Origin: Methylophaga nitratireducenticrescens
GTDB lineage: Bacteria > Pseudomonadota > Gammaproteobacteria > Nitrosococcales > Methylophagaceae
Direction of reading: 5' to 3'
DNA: 64,000 bases
NCBI RefSeq assembly: GCF_000260985.4
Contig: NC_017857.3
Location: 682,001 to 746,000 of the forward strand
Shown here: positions 11,781-20,439 of the stretch, piece after piece
Numbering within the stretch: the stretch's first letter is position 1
Layout of the letters: each line of letters opens with the position of its first letter
Translations under genes and position numbers: made by a program
The notes under the pieces: model-generated
Database searches by the model: none
What the model saw: only the letters and a program-made list of their open reading frames with translations
Told to the model about the DNA's origin: nothing

Positions 11781-12818
11781 ATGGATATTACTGAATTGCT
11801 GACCTTTAGTGCAAAAAACAATGCATCCGATTTGCACATCTCCTCTGGTGAGCCGCCAATGATTCGGGTTGATGGCGATATAAAACGCATCAATTTGCCC
11901 GCCATGGAGCACAAAGAAGTGCATGCCATGATATATGACATCATGAACGACCGTCAGCGTAAGGATTTTGAAGAATTTCTGGAGGCAGACTTTTCGTTTG
12001 AGATTCCCAACCTGGCGCGTTTCCGGGTCAATGTGTTTAATCAGAACCGGGGGGCAGCCGCCGTTTTCCGAACCATTCCTTCAACGGTGCTGACACTGGA
12101 AGAATTGGGTGCCCCCGAAATTTTCAAACAGATTTCCGATAATAATCGCGGTATTGTGCTGGTAACCGGTCCGACTGGTTCCGGTAAGTCAACCACGTTG
12201 GCTGCAATGATCAATTATCGTAATGAAAAAGATAACGAACATATTCTGACCATTGAAGACCCGATCGAATTTGTACACCGCAGTAAGAAATGTCTGATCA
12301 ATCAGCGTGAAGTGCATCGTGATACCCATGGCTTCAGTGAGGCGTTACGCAGTGCTTTGCGGGAAGATCCTGACATAGTTCTGGTCGGTGAATTACGGGA
12401 TCTGGAAACCATTCGTCTGGCACTGACTGCCGCGGAAACCGGTCACTTGGTATTTGGTACTCTGCATACCTCCTCAGCGGCAAAAACCATAGACCGTATT
12501 ATCGATGTGTTTCCGGCGGCTGAAAAAGATATGGTACGTTCGATGTTGTCAGAATCTTTACGTGCGGTCATTTCCCAGACGCTATTGAAGAAAGTCGGGG
12601 GTGGGCGGATTGCGGCACATGAAATCATGATTGGTACGCCGGCTATCCGTAATCTGATTCGTGAAGATAAAGTCCCGCAAATGTATTCTTCAATTCAAAC
12701 AGGTGGTGCCTTAGGAATGCAGACATTGGATCAGTGTTTACAGGATTTGGTACGTCGTCAGCAAATCACCAAGCATGAAGCATTACCCCGTGCCGTGAAC
12801 AAGGATCTGTTCCGTTAG
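11781..12818 (+). CDS. pilT: Type IV pilus retraction ATPase PilT
   Basis: Hexameric cytoplasmic motor that drives pilus disassembly for twitching motility. The protein has 345 aa. The Walker A motif GPTGSGKSTT, the Walker B region IVLVGELRDLETI and the retraction motif AIRNLIRE near the C terminus are all present. I start at ATG 11781 because AGGA at 11771 lies 6 nt before it; the ATG at 11775 would sit directly against that ribosome-binding site. pilU follows after 9 bp, as in pseudomonads. Confidence 0.96.
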   Translation: MDITELLTFSAKNNASDLHISSGEPPMIRVDGDIKRINLPAMEHKEVHAMIYDIMNDRQRKDFEEFLEADFSFEIPNLARFRVNVFNQNRGAAAVFRTIPSTVLTLEELGAPEIFKQISDNNRGIVLVTGPTGSGKSTTLAAMINYRNEKDNEHILTIEDPIEFVHRSKKCLINQREVHRDTHGFSEALRSALREDPDIVLVGELRDLETIRLALTAAETGHLVFGTLHTSSAAKTIDRIIDVFPAAEKDMVRSMLSESLRAVISQTLLKKVGGGRIAAHEIMIGTPAIRNLIREDKVPQMYSSIQTGGALGMQTLDQCLQDLVRRQQITKHEALPRAVNKDLFR

Positions 12819-12827
12819 GAGATCATG

Positions 12828-13970
12828 ATGGAAATAGTCACTATTCTTAAGGCTGCGGTAAAACACGAAGCCTCTGATATTTTTATTACTTCAGGCCGGC
12901 CAGCCACCTTGAAAGTGAATGGCCGTATGGCAACGCTTTCGCAGGAACCTTTAACTGAAGAAGAAGCGCGTGAATTGGTATTGAGCACCATGAACGACGA
13001 ACAAAAACGTACTTTTGAACGTGATAAGGAATGTAATTACGCTATTGATACCAAAGGTGCCGGCCGTTTTAGGGTTAGTGCGCTGTATCAACGCAGTCGA
13101 ATCGCCATGGTATTACGTTTGGTAAAAGGGGAAATCCCGACCATTGAAGAGCTGCATGTTCCTGAAATCATCAAAGAGCTTGCTATGACCAAGCGTGGTT
13201 TGGTGATGTTTGTGGGGGCCACCGGAAGTGGTAAGTCAACCACGCTGGCGGCAATGATTGGTTATCGTAATCAGAACAGCACCGGACACATTTTAACGAT
13301 TGAAGACCCGATTGAATTTGATCATAAACATGCAGGATGTGTTGTCACACAGCGAGAAGTGGGGGTGGATACCGACTCCTACGAAGTCGCATTGAAAAAT
13401 TCATTACGACAGGCACCGGACGTCATTATGATTGGTGAAATTCGTAGCCGCGACACAATGGATTACGGTATTTCATTTGCTGAAACCGGTCACCTTTGTT
13501 TATCAACCCTTCACGCCAATAATGCTAACCAGGCAATGGAACGGGTGATTAACTTTTTCCCGGAAGACCGGCATCAGCAATTATTTCTTGATTTGTCTCT
13601 AAACCTTAAAGCTGTTGTGGCACAACGGCTGATTCCAAAAAAAGATGGTTCCGGGCGGGCGGTTGCAGTGGAAGTTCTGCTCAATACACCACTAATTGGA
13701 GATTTGCTCGAAAAGGGTAAGGTTGCCGAAATCAAGGATGTGATGAAGCGTTCACGGGAATTAGGGATGCAAACGTTCGATCAATCTTTATATGATTTGT
13801 ATAAAGCTGGAGAAATCTCATACGAAGACGCATTGCGAAATGCTGATTCCAGTAATGAAGTAAGGTTGATGATCAAATTAGGATCTGAAACTGGAGAACT
13901 CCCTGTGGACGCTGGTGCCCAAGCTTTATCCCTAGAAATGGAAAACGATCCTATGGATAGCCGGTTTTAA
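12828..13970 (+). CDS. pilU: Accessory pilus retraction ATPase PilU
   Basis: Paralogue of PilT that assists retraction force. It has 380 aa. Walker A (GATGSGKSTT) and the Asp-box/Walker B region (VIMIGEIRSRDTM) are intact, whereas the AIRNLIRE motif of PilT is replaced by TPLIGDLLEKG, typical of PilU. Of two adjacent ATGs the second (12828) has better spacing from AGGAG at about 12817-12821. Confidence 0.95.
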   Translation: MEIVTILKAAVKHEASDIFITSGRPATLKVNGRMATLSQEPLTEEEARELVLSTMNDEQKRTFERDKECNYAIDTKGAGRFRVSALYQRSRIAMVLRLVKGEIPTIEELHVPEIIKELAMTKRGLVMFVGATGSGKSTTLAAMIGYRNQNSTGHILTIEDPIEFDHKHAGCVVTQREVGVDTDSYEVALKNSLRQAPDVIMIGEIRSRDTMDYGISFAETGHLCLSTLHANNANQAMERVINFFPEDRHQQLFLDLSLNLKAVVAQRLIPKKDGSGRAVAVEVLLNTPLIGDLLEKGKVAEIKDVMKRSRELGMQTFDQSLYDLYKAGEISYEDALRNADSSNEVRLMIKLGSETGELPVDAGAQALSLEMENDPMDSRF

Positions 13971-14142
13971 TTTTCAGGGACATCATAAAGGTTAAATATG
14001 CCTTTTTTTTAATATGTTACACTTCAAATGTAAATCGTATTATTATGATGTTTGAGTCTGAACACATGGATTAACCAGCGTGTCAGCCAAGATATCAACA
14101 AACGATTACCAACTAAGCAATAAATCTAAAGGAACTAAAACT

Positions 14143-14994
14143 ATGAATATTACAGTTAAATTAACGGCGGCATTGCTGACGATTGGTTTGCTGGCTGGTT
14201 GTGCAGGTCCAAACCAGCGTGCGTATCAAGATTACACTTTATGTTCTGCCCTTGGTGGTGCGGTAGGTGGTGCTGCTATCGGTGCAGCGGCTAGTGGAGG
14301 CTCTGGTGCAGCAGGCGGAGCTGCAGTTGGCGCAATGTTGGCTTTATTGCTTTGTCCTACTGATGAAGCTCAAGCAGCAGAAACAGCAGCATCTGAAAAT
14401 ACCATGTGTGAGCATGAGCCAGTTCCGGGAGCATTGCTTGATGCCAAAGGTTGTGCAATGGATTCAGATAACGACAATGTTCTTGATGGTATTGATATGT
14501 GTGCCAATACTCCAGCTGGTGTAACAGTTGATGATGTTGGTTGCCCAATTGATTCAGACAGAGATGGTGTAGCAGATTACAAAGATCTTTGCCCTAATAC
14601 GCCAGAAGGCGTGATTGTTGATGAAGATGGTTGCCCAATTGCTGGTCAGACTATTCTGTCATTAACAGGTGTTAACTTTGAGTTTGATAAATCAACACTG
14701 ACATCAGAAGCTCAGGATACTCTGGACGAAGCTGTTGAAGCTCTGTTGAATACTGACGAAGTTGTTGAAGTTCGTGTTGAAGGTCACACTGATAGTATCG
14801 GTTCAGAAGAGTACAACAAACAATTGTCTCAAGAACGTGCTCAATCAGTAGTTGATTACCTGGTTTCAAATGGTGTTAATGGAAACAACCTGATTCCAGT
14901 TGGTATGGGGGAAACTTCACCAGTTGCAAATAACGCAACTGATGCTGGTCGTGCCCTTAACCGTCGTGTAGATTTTGTTGTAAATTCTCAATAA
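14143..14994 (+). CDS. OmpA-family lipoprotein with thrombospondin type-3-like repeats
   Basis: A 283-aa outer-membrane lipoprotein. The start at 14143 is placed by AAAGGA about 9 nt upstream and by the signal peptide ending in the lipobox LLAGC (lipidated Cys about residue 20). Next come a glycine-rich, glycine-zipper-like stretch (about residues 35-68), three Asp-rich TSP3-like calcium-binding segments (for example DSDNDNVLDGIDMC), and a C-terminal OmpA/MotB domain that binds peptidoglycan (EFDKSTLTSEAQ; VEGHTDSIGS). It probably ties the outer membrane to the wall. A strong terminator follows. Confidence 0.88.
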   Translation: MNITVKLTAALLTIGLLAGCAGPNQRAYQDYTLCSALGGAVGGAAIGAAASGGSGAAGGAAVGAMLALLLCPTDEAQAAETAASENTMCEHEPVPGALLDAKGCAMDSDNDNVLDGIDMCANTPAGVTVDDVGCPIDSDRDGVADYKDLCPNTPEGVIVDEDGCPIAGQTILSLTGVNFEFDKSTLTSEAQDTLDEAVEALLNTDEVVEVRVEGHTDSIGSEEYNKQLSQERAQSVVDYLVSNGVNGNNLIPVGMGETSPVANNATDAGRALNRRVDFVVNSQ

Positions 14995-15014
14995 AACTCA
15001 CAATGCATTATAAG

Positions 15015-15040
15015 AAAAGGCCCTTAACCGGGCCTTTTTT
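15015..15040 (+). terminator. Rho-independent terminator after the OmpA-like gene
   Basis: The stem AAAAGGCCC / GGGCCTTTT around the loop TTAACC is followed by a run of T. It lies about 20 bp after the OmpA-like stop codon. Confidence 0.9.
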
Positions 15041-15395
15041 GTGCCTGCTGTTTTTGAGTGAAGCCGTAGATCAGAAAAAATTCTATGGGGTTAAGTTGAG
15101 TTGCTACCAAATGATGAGTTATAAAACGCTTTGAAGCGTTGAAAATTTTACATTTCACCGTTATTCCTACCACGGTTTAGTGCATCTATTTTAAATTCCT
15201 CAGATTTAATAACGAAAACAGATAGATATCGTATTGGCATGATTTCTGTAATATTCCTTGTGACTGATATTTTTGCTGAATCTGCATTGAGCTTTATTGC
15301 AATTATTTAAAGTTTATTTCAGCAAGAGCCTTTGGTAATAAATAAAGAGCGACAAGCCCTAGGTATCAGTTTTTTAGAGCAATAAGGAGAAAAAA
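15041..15395. other. Intergenic region upstream of csbD-like gene
   Basis: There are 355 bp without a convincing gene. A weak sigma54-like match (TGGCATG, 4 nt, CTGTA) lies at 15235-15250 but lacks the GC of the -12 element, and an isolated CAAGCCCTA at 15353 resembles the MITE end only over a few bases. No other structure was seen. Confidence 0.5.
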
Positions 15396-15587
15396 ATGAG
15401 TACAGATATTGCAGAAGGTAAATGGACTCAAGTTAAAGGTAAACTCCGTGAAAGCTGGGGTGACTTAACCGATGATGAAATTGAACAAACAAAGGGCAAT
15501 AGCCAGCAATTGGTTGGTCTACTGCAGGAGCGATATGGCCTGGCAAATGATCAGGCAGAAAAGGAAGTTGAAGCGCTTACCAAATAG
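15396..15587 (+). CDS. CsbD-family stress protein
   Basis: A 63-aa hydrophilic CsbD-like protein, a family induced under general stress or in stationary phase with no known biochemical role. The typical start GKWTQVKGKLRESWGDLTDD is visible. AAGGAG lies 7 nt before the ATG. It is monocistronic: a perfect terminator follows about 30 bp later. Confidence 0.9.
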   Translation: MSTDIAEGKWTQVKGKLRESWGDLTDDEIEQTKGNSQQLVGLLQERYGLANDQAEKEVEALTK

Positions 15588-15616
15588 AATGCTTTTTGCT
15601 GGATTAAACTAGCTCC

Positions 15617-15640
15617 AAAGACGCCGAAAGGCGTCTTTTT
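15617..15640 (+). terminator. Rho-independent terminator after csbD-like gene
   Basis: The 9-bp stem AAAGACGCC / GGCGTCTTT has a GAAA tetraloop and is followed by T residues. Confidence 0.92.
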
Positions 15641-15749
15641 AGTTCAACGTGAATATTTTCCTGATAAAGCTTGTAATTTATTCATGATGACTAAGGTATT
15701 TAAAGTGGGAGAGTTGAATAACCCAATGAAATTATTTGGTTTATATTCT

Positions 15750-15765
15750 TGGCATGGTAATAGCA
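15750..15765 (+). promoter_or_regulatory. Candidate sigma54 (-24/-12) promoter
   Basis: The match TGGCATG, 4 nt, TAGCA differs from the sigma54 consensus TGGCACG-N4-TTGCA at only two places and keeps the GG and GC at the required 12-bp distance. It lies 38 bp before the double-BON gene. A sigma54-dependent activator gene is 1.2 kb downstream, which fits. Based on pattern matching only. Confidence 0.6.
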
Positions 15766-15802
15766 GCTGTCTAAGAGTGACATTAAATCAATTAGGAGAT
15801 AA

Positions 15803-16363
15803 ATGATGAAATTTAAAGTGAACCATTTAGCAATTTTGACCGCAGCTACATTAGTTACTACCCCTGTGTTAGCAAATGACTGGCAAGGTGAAGCTAATGA
15901 TGCCTGGCTGGATGGCAAATTAGAAACATCATTATTGCTCAACACCGAACTGAATAATTTTAAAATTGACACGGATATTGAAAGTGGGGTTGCAGTTTTA
16001 AGTGGTGAAGTGAACAACCAGACGCAAAAGGAGCTGGCTGGTGAAATTGCACAAAATATTGAAGGTATCTCTGAGGTTAAAAATAACCTGACGGTAGATG
16101 AAAACTACCGTAATGAAGATAATGACGATGATAACTCTTTTAGCCGTACATGGCATGATATGACTGTTACTGCCGGACTTAAAATGGAGCTTGCTGCGCA
16201 TGATGAGCTTGAAGCCACTGCTATTGATGTCTCAACCGACAATGGCGTTGTTACATTGAAAGGTAACGTGAAAAATGAGGCCGAAAAAGATCTGGCGGTC
16301 GAAATGGCAAAAGGCTATGACAAGGTTGTTGAAGTCAACGATGAACTCGTTGTAACAAACTGA
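15803..16363 (+). CDS. Periplasmic protein with two BON domains (OsmY-like)
   Basis: A 186-aa exported protein. The signal peptide ends at about TPVLA before NDWQGEAND. Two BON repeats follow (about residues 50-95 and 130-185), each with the pattern of alternating strands around SGVAVLSGEVNNQ and NGVVTLKGNVKNE. OsmY-type BON proteins bind phospholipid surfaces and help outer-membrane protein biogenesis or osmotic stress survival. A second ATG at 15806 has slightly better spacing to TAGGAG. The DUF2383-like gene begins 7 bp after its stop, so the two form an operon from the candidate sigma54 promoter. Confidence 0.82.
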   Translation: MMKFKVNHLAILTAATLVTTPVLANDWQGEANDAWLDGKLETSLLLNTELNNFKIDTDIESGVAVLSGEVNNQTQKELAGEIAQNIEGISEVKNNLTVDENYRNEDNDDDNSFSRTWHDMTVTAGLKMELAAHDELEATAIDVSTDNGVVTLKGNVKNEAEKDLAVEMAKGYDKVVEVNDELVVTN

Positions 16364-16370
16364 ATGTCAC

Positions 16371-16832
16371 ATGTTGAATAACAGAGATCAGCAACTTATT
16401 CAGGAGTTGAAGAGTATCTGTGCTGATGGACGCAACTTCTACGATATGACTGCAAGGAAGGCGGTCAGTAGTGAAATAAGAATGCTGTTGCGTGAAATGG
16501 CTCTGGTACGAGCTGAAATTGTTGACGATATTAACAAGCGTTTTGCCGGGCTCAGGAATACTCAGCCTTCCAATAGCGAGTTAGCGTTAACAATGCGGGC
16601 AATCTACAAAGTTGCATATGGAACATGTGAGGATGTAATTGATAAAGATTGTCTTGTTGATTTGGAATCAATGGAAATGCATTCATTAGAAATTTTTAAA
16701 ATCTATGTAAGAAGAATGCATGACCGGCGAATGTCATCTTATCTTGCAGGCCACTTGGCGAATATGCAATTAAGTCAGGATCGTTTGCTAAGGTTAAAAA
16801 GTGATCAACGACATCATCGCCGTATTGATTGA
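16371..16832 (+). CDS. DUF2383-like four-helix protein
   Basis: A 153-aa cytoplasmic protein, mostly helical. The arrangement (LIQELKSICADGRNFYD early, then LLREMALVRAEIVDDI) resembles the ferritin-like DUF2383/PA2169 family seen beside stress proteins, but the metal-ligand pattern is not clear and the match is weak by eye. It directly follows the BON gene and ends at a long terminator hairpin, making a two-gene stress operon. Confidence 0.55.
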   Translation: MLNNRDQQLIQELKSICADGRNFYDMTARKAVSSEIRMLLREMALVRAEIVDDINKRFAGLRNTQPSNSELALTMRAIYKVAYGTCEDVIDKDCLVDLESMEMHSLEIFKIYVRRMHDRRMSSYLAGHLANMQLSQDRLLRLKSDQRHHRRID

Positions 16833-16850
16833 CTCATCAGCTATTCCATA

Positions 16851-16883
16851 AAAGAGGTTGAAACATTTAGTTTCAACCTCTTT
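16851..16883 (+). terminator. Rho-independent terminator after BON/DUF2383 operon
   Basis: A perfect 14-bp stem (AAAGAGGTTGAAAC / GTTTCAACCTCTTT) with a 5-nt loop lies 18 bp after the stop. The T tract is short. Confidence 0.85.
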
Positions 16884-16953
16884 ATCTATGTTAAGAAATC
16901 TATAAAATCCGCATGTTAGACTCGAATTTAATTACTACTTAAAAACGGGTCTT

Positions 16954-18279
16954 ATGCCAAAATTACTGTTAATCACGACTGATGAAATCTTATCAGCGAA
17001 ATTGAGCAAACTGCTCTCTGCATGTAACTTTAGTCTAATTCAAGTTGCAGATATGACCGAGCAAGACTATGAAGCAGATTTGGTTATCTTCGCCCCCCAA
17101 AAAGCCACTGAGTCTGACTATAAGTTATTCGAAACCCATCCTTTGCAAAATACAGCCGACTGGATTTTATTAAGTGACGGTTTGCCAAATAAATGGCTGG
17201 ACTTAATGATGAGTAAAGGGGTGGCTTATCATTTTCGACAGATGAGCGACTTTACCCCCCTCATTGAAGTCGCCCAGGAATTTGCCACAGAATTCAAACA
17301 GCTGAAAAAAAACCGCCACACTGCCACACTTACCTCCACACTAGATCAATATGGCTCGCTTCTGGGCTCATCTGCTGTTATGCATAAGCTTTATCGTTTG
17401 ATACGACGTGTCAGCCAAACCGATGCGAATGTATTTCTGATTGGCGAAAGTGGATGTGGGAAAGAAGTTGCTGCCAAGACCATCCATGAACAGAGCGAGC
17501 GCGCTAACGAACCCATGGTTTGTGTCAATTGTGCTGCTCTTTCAGCCGATCTAGTTGAAAGCGAGTTATTTGGTCATGAAAAAGGTGCTTTTACCGGAGC
17601 GGTAAATCAACATATCGGATTTTTTGAACAAGGTGGTAATGGTATCTTATTACTGGATGAAATTACGGAAATGCCGTTGCCTTTACAAGGCAAACTGCTC
17701 AGGGTGTTGGAAAGTGGTGAATTCCGCAGAGTGGGTAGCGATATTGTAAGACAGTCCAAAGTAAGAATTATTGCGGCGACCAATCGCGACCCCGAAGAAG
17801 CCATTGAAGCCGGTTTTCTACGTGAGGATCTTTACTTTCGTCTGGCACATTTTCCAATCAAACTTCCTCCGTTAAGGCAGCGGGGAAATGATGTAATTGA
17901 ACTGGCCAAACATTTCCTAGCTTATCGTAATGAAGCCACTGGTTCAGGGAAGGTCTTTTCCGATGAAGTGTTGGAGATTTTTGCTCAATACAACTGGCCA
18001 GGAAATGTCAGAGAGCTTAAACATTGTGTTGAACGGGCACATATTCTGGCGGAAGAGGTCATTACTGTTACAGATTTACCTGATTTTGGCAGTAATTCGC
18101 TTATTAATGAAAATGGTATTAAACCAGGAACATCAATCAAAGACGCTGAAAAAACATTGATTTTTTCGACCTTGGAAGCTTGTAAACAGAATAAAACCCA
18201 AGCAGCTAAGCAGCTTGGTATCACTGTTAAGACTTTATATAACAAACTCGATCAATATGTCCAATTAGACCATCTGTAG
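16954..18279 (+). CDS. Sigma54-dependent transcriptional activator with degenerate receiver
   Basis: A 441-aa enhancer-binding protein. The N-terminal 120 residues have receiver-like spacing but no phosphorylation site: the place of the phospho-aspartate reads DLVIFAP (A47) and the early acidic pair is T8-T9. The AAA+ domain is complete: Walker A GESGCGKE (about residue 164), the sigma54 contact loop GAFTGA (about 211), Walker B GILLLDE (about 231) and an R-finger region. A Fis-type HTH ends the protein ([18 protein letters not shown]). It probably works without a classical kinase. The nearest candidate target is the sigma54 promoter at 15750. Confidence 0.85.
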   Translation: MPKLLLITTDEILSAKLSKLLSACNFSLIQVADMTEQDYEADLVIFAPQKATESDYKLFETHPLQNTADWILLSDGLPNKWLDLMMSKGVAYHFRQMSDFTPLIEVAQEFATEFKQLKKNRHTATLTSTLDQYGSLLGSSAVMHKLYRLIRRVSQTDANVFLIGESGCGKEVAAKTIHEQSERANEPMVCVNCAALSADLVESELFGHEKGAFTGAVNQHIGFFEQGGNGILLLDEITEMPLPLQGKLLRVLESGEFRRVGSDIVRQSKVRIIAATNRDPEEAIEAGFLREDLYFRLAHFPIKLPPLRQRGNDVIELAKHFLAYRNEATGSGKVFSDEVLEIFAQYNWPGNVRELKHCVERAHILAEEVITVTDLPDFGSNSLINENGIKPGTSIKDAEKTLIFSTLEACKQNKTQAAKQLGITVKTLYNKLDQYVQLDHL

Positions 18280-18380
18280 TGGTTCCATGAATAGATAACC
18301 TTTTTTCTAATTCAGGCAATTTTTCCCATAAATATTATTAACGTCGGAATGTTCATTTATCAAAATGAAGCAAAAGATTA

Positions 18381-18406
18381 GGGCTTGTATATCTTTCATC
18401 TCCGCC
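18381..18406. repeat. Solo MITE terminal repeat
   Basis: GGGCTTGTATATCTTTCATC followed by TCCGCC, preceded by TA, matches the end of the 265-bp element at 6860 with few differences. No matching right end was found nearby, so it looks like a truncated copy at the edge of the accessory region. Confidence 0.5.
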
Positions 18407-18457
18407 AAATTCTAAAAAGTGAAAAATTGTTACAGCTAGTACAATTCAAACTTTTGG

Positions 18458-19771
18458 CTATCGAGAGTTACTTAGTAATAGTGAAATATTTTTATCAAAT
18501 GCTGTAAAAGTGGATTCCAGTAATTTTTTGGGAAATTCTTCAGGAAGCTCTTTTAGCGTATTTTCGATGACGGATTCTTTGTCTTTACAAAGTTGCTCGA
18601 AAATTTCAGCGATTGATTGACGTGAAAGCCCTGCTTCAACGCCAGTCTCGATGATATACCGAACAGCAATTTCTTTAATTTTGTAGTGTCTGGATTTACC
18701 AAAACTCATACTGAGCTTGTAATTCTTATGAGCTACTTGTTTGGCATCGACTGATGGCTGTAGGGTTAGGACATCGTATAGCGGCGTCATTCTATATCTT
18801 CCGCCAGGCATTAAAGACAAGCTAAAGTTTTTACCATGGCCATCTGTGGCACCAATAGCCCAAAATAAAATTGTGGACATGAAAAAGTCCATCCGGTCCT
18901 GCGTTGGCTCATCACTGCCACGAAATAAGTCCATTATTTCTACAATACCTGGACCTCCTTCACTTTGATATTTTCTCGTGGGTGGGATGGAGAGTGCTTG
19001 GCAACAATCTTCCTGTGGCAATCGGATCAGCCTGCCATCCGCAGTCCACCTCCTATCAAATCGTTCAATCACCAAGGCCCTACGACTTCCAAAATCAATG
19101 ATCTCTGTGTTAGCTGTTCTTAGACCAAAGTTTTTTAGGAGTTTTAAACACAGAAATTCATTCTCAACACTGTGGGTGAGATCCATACCATTCGACAGTT
19201 TGCCTATTTGTGGCTTGAGTATATGTGTTGTTGGAGTTGTGCCTGTGGGTTTAATCCACTCTCCATTATGAAAGAGCAAAGCGGTCTTCCCTTGGGCTCC
19301 AGCAATGGATATTCGAAAGTCATTTTCTTTTTGTAGCCCGAGTGGTACCTCATCTAACTCGCCCAGTAAGACTTCAATTTCATGCTCTGATAAAACAGTA
19401 CCCTCAAGCTGGTTACTTGTTTCTTGAAAACTCCCCTGGGGAAGGAACTGTAATGCTCCAATACAATCTCTGCCAATCACTGACAACAGACTGAAAGCAT
19501 CAGTGCCATATGCACCTACTCGTTCTGCAAGCCTTTTTCTAACACCGTCATTATCGGGTAAAAGGTTCTCGAAGACGGATATTACCCGAGCACCGATGAA
19601 GCGATCTTTCCTGAGAGGTAAGGATAAAGAAACAGGAAAAGCATGCTCCCAATCTAACCAACGTTGATCATATATAAACGATATAGCGCCTGTGCTTTCA
19701 CGAATAAGCTGTCCGACGATTCGGTTACTTATCCATACATCAAGCGGGATATAGTGTTGACGACGGCCCAT
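18458..19771 (-). CDS. hipA: HipA-family serine/threonine kinase toxin (copy 1)
   Basis: A 437-aa kinase of the HipA family; in E. coli HipA phosphorylates glutamyl-tRNA synthetase and causes persistence. The couple-HipA N terminus, the autophosphorylation segment FRISIAGAQ (Ser155), the catalytic loop TDGHGKNFSL (D310, N315) and YDVLTLQP are present. The conserved GAQEKT loop is GAQGKT here (G161, codon at 19289-19291); the second copy keeps Glu, differing by one transition. Other changes at conserved-looking sites (RVISVFENLL against RVIPVFENLL; GAYGT against GADGT) hint at weakened activity. It starts one base after the hipB stop. Confidence 0.9.
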   Translation of the reverse strand: MGRRQHYIPLDVWISNRIVGQLIRESTGAISFIYDQRWLDWEHAFPVSLSLPLRKDRFIGARVISVFENLLPDNDGVRKRLAERVGAYGTDAFSLLSVIGRDCIGALQFLPQGSFQETSNQLEGTVLSEHEIEVLLGELDEVPLGLQKENDFRISIAGAQGKTALLFHNGEWIKPTGTTPTTHILKPQIGKLSNGMDLTHSVENEFLCLKLLKNFGLRTANTEIIDFGSRRALVIERFDRRWTADGRLIRLPQEDCCQALSIPPTRKYQSEGGPGIVEIMDLFRGSDEPTQDRMDFFMSTILFWAIGATDGHGKNFSLSLMPGGRYRMTPLYDVLTLQPSVDAKQVAHKNYKLSMSFGKSRHYKIKEIAVRYIIETGVEAGLSRQSIAEIFEQLCKDKESVIENTLKELPEEFPKKLLESTFTAFDKNISLLLSNSR

Positions 19772-19772
19772 G

Positions 19773-20024
19773 CTACAAGATTTCCTCTAGCTGGCTGATA
19801 TTACCCTTACTGCGCTCTTGTACATGAATTTCCAAATCCAAAGCGGCAAATAAATCAAAAACAGTATCCAGCTTCGTGCTCGAGACACCATTTTCAATTT
19901 TTGAAATCGTTTCCTGCCATATACCGCTTTTTGAGGCTAACTCACTTTGAGTTAAGGCTTTCGCTTTACGAGCGTGCCTGATGGCATTACCTAAATCTTT
20001 AGGCGATCTGACCAGTATCTTCAT
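19773..20024 (-). CDS. hipB: HipB-family XRE antitoxin and repressor (copy 1)
   Basis: An 83-aa helix-turn-helix protein (LTQSELASKSGIWQETISKI) that in this family binds HipA and represses the hipBA promoter. GAGG lies 6 nt before the ATG. Upstream are four evenly spaced dyads (20046-20144), likely its operators. The protein is almost identical to the copy at 38696 (one clear difference near IHVQE/IHIQE). Confidence 0.92.
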   Translation of the reverse strand: MKILVRSPKDLGNAIRHARKAKALTQSELASKSGIWQETISKIENGVSSTKLDTVFDLFAALDLEIHVQERSKGNISQLEEIL

Positions 20025-20045
20025 CTTAACCTCATTACAAGTAAA

Positions 20046-20144
20046 TATGACCTGTAGGCCATAAATTTCGTATATGACTTGAAAATCATAATCTGTTTTT
20101 ATGGTCTTTGTATCATAAATCCAATATATGGTCTATAGGTCATA
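20046..20144 (-). promoter_or_regulatory. Array of four hipBA operator dyads, 27-bp period (copy 1)
   Basis: Four 18-bp imperfect palindromes of the form TATG-N10-CATA start at 20046, 20073, 20100 and 20127, exactly 27 bp apart, 22-120 bp upstream of the hipB start. Examples are TATGACCTGTAGGCCATA and TATGGTCTATAGGTCATA. E. coli hipBA also has four HipB operators, so HipB binding is the natural reading. Confidence 0.8.
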
Positions 20145-20268
20145 ATAAACTTATTACGATTGAAGAAAGTTTTATTAACCAGAGCTGCGCATAAGATAAG
20201 GAGCGATTAAAAGCCTGAGCCATGATCGAATCGTTTGACCAACAACGAGGGCTCGAAAGGGCTCCGTA

Positions 20269-20439
20269 ATGGATAATCTAGAACAAATGTTTTGTGAAGC
20301 CGATGATTGTTGCCAAAGATTTATTCCCGCCTGGCAGCAGGAATTGTTAGAAAACGAAGACAAGTGTCGAAATAAGCCAGGCCAGTTATCAGAAAGTGAA
20401 GTCATCACACTACTGATTTTGTTTCACCATGAAAATTGA
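20269..20439 (+). pseudogene. IS982-family transposase N-terminal remnant
   Basis: A 56-codon frame (MDNLEQMFCEADDCCQRF, then LSESEVITLLILFHHEN) resembles the start of IS982-type transposases. It stops where a different frame, the serine-recombinase fragment, begins. The catalytic part is missing, so this is debris. The upstream AGCTGCGCATAAG stretch near 20182 may be part of the element end. Confidence 0.55.

Larger units (their letters stand above)
18450..20160. repeat. hipBA duplication unit, copy 1
   Basis: About 1.7 kb containing hipB, hipA and the operator array, nearly identical (by eye well over 90%) and in the same orientation as the block at 34976-39085 once the IS66 element there is removed. 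Homology fades just before CTTTTG(G/C)CTATCGAG on one side and after GAAGAAAGTTTT on the other. Confidence 0.85.

Noticed and set aside
15235-15250. Second sigma54 promoter upstream of csbD-like gene
   Set aside because: The -24 half is good but the -12 element has GT instead of GC, so it is mentioned but not called.
15351-15361. CAAGCCCTA before the csbD-like gene as another MITE end
   Set aside because: Similarity to the MITE end covers about nine bases only; the next part of the inverted repeat does not match.
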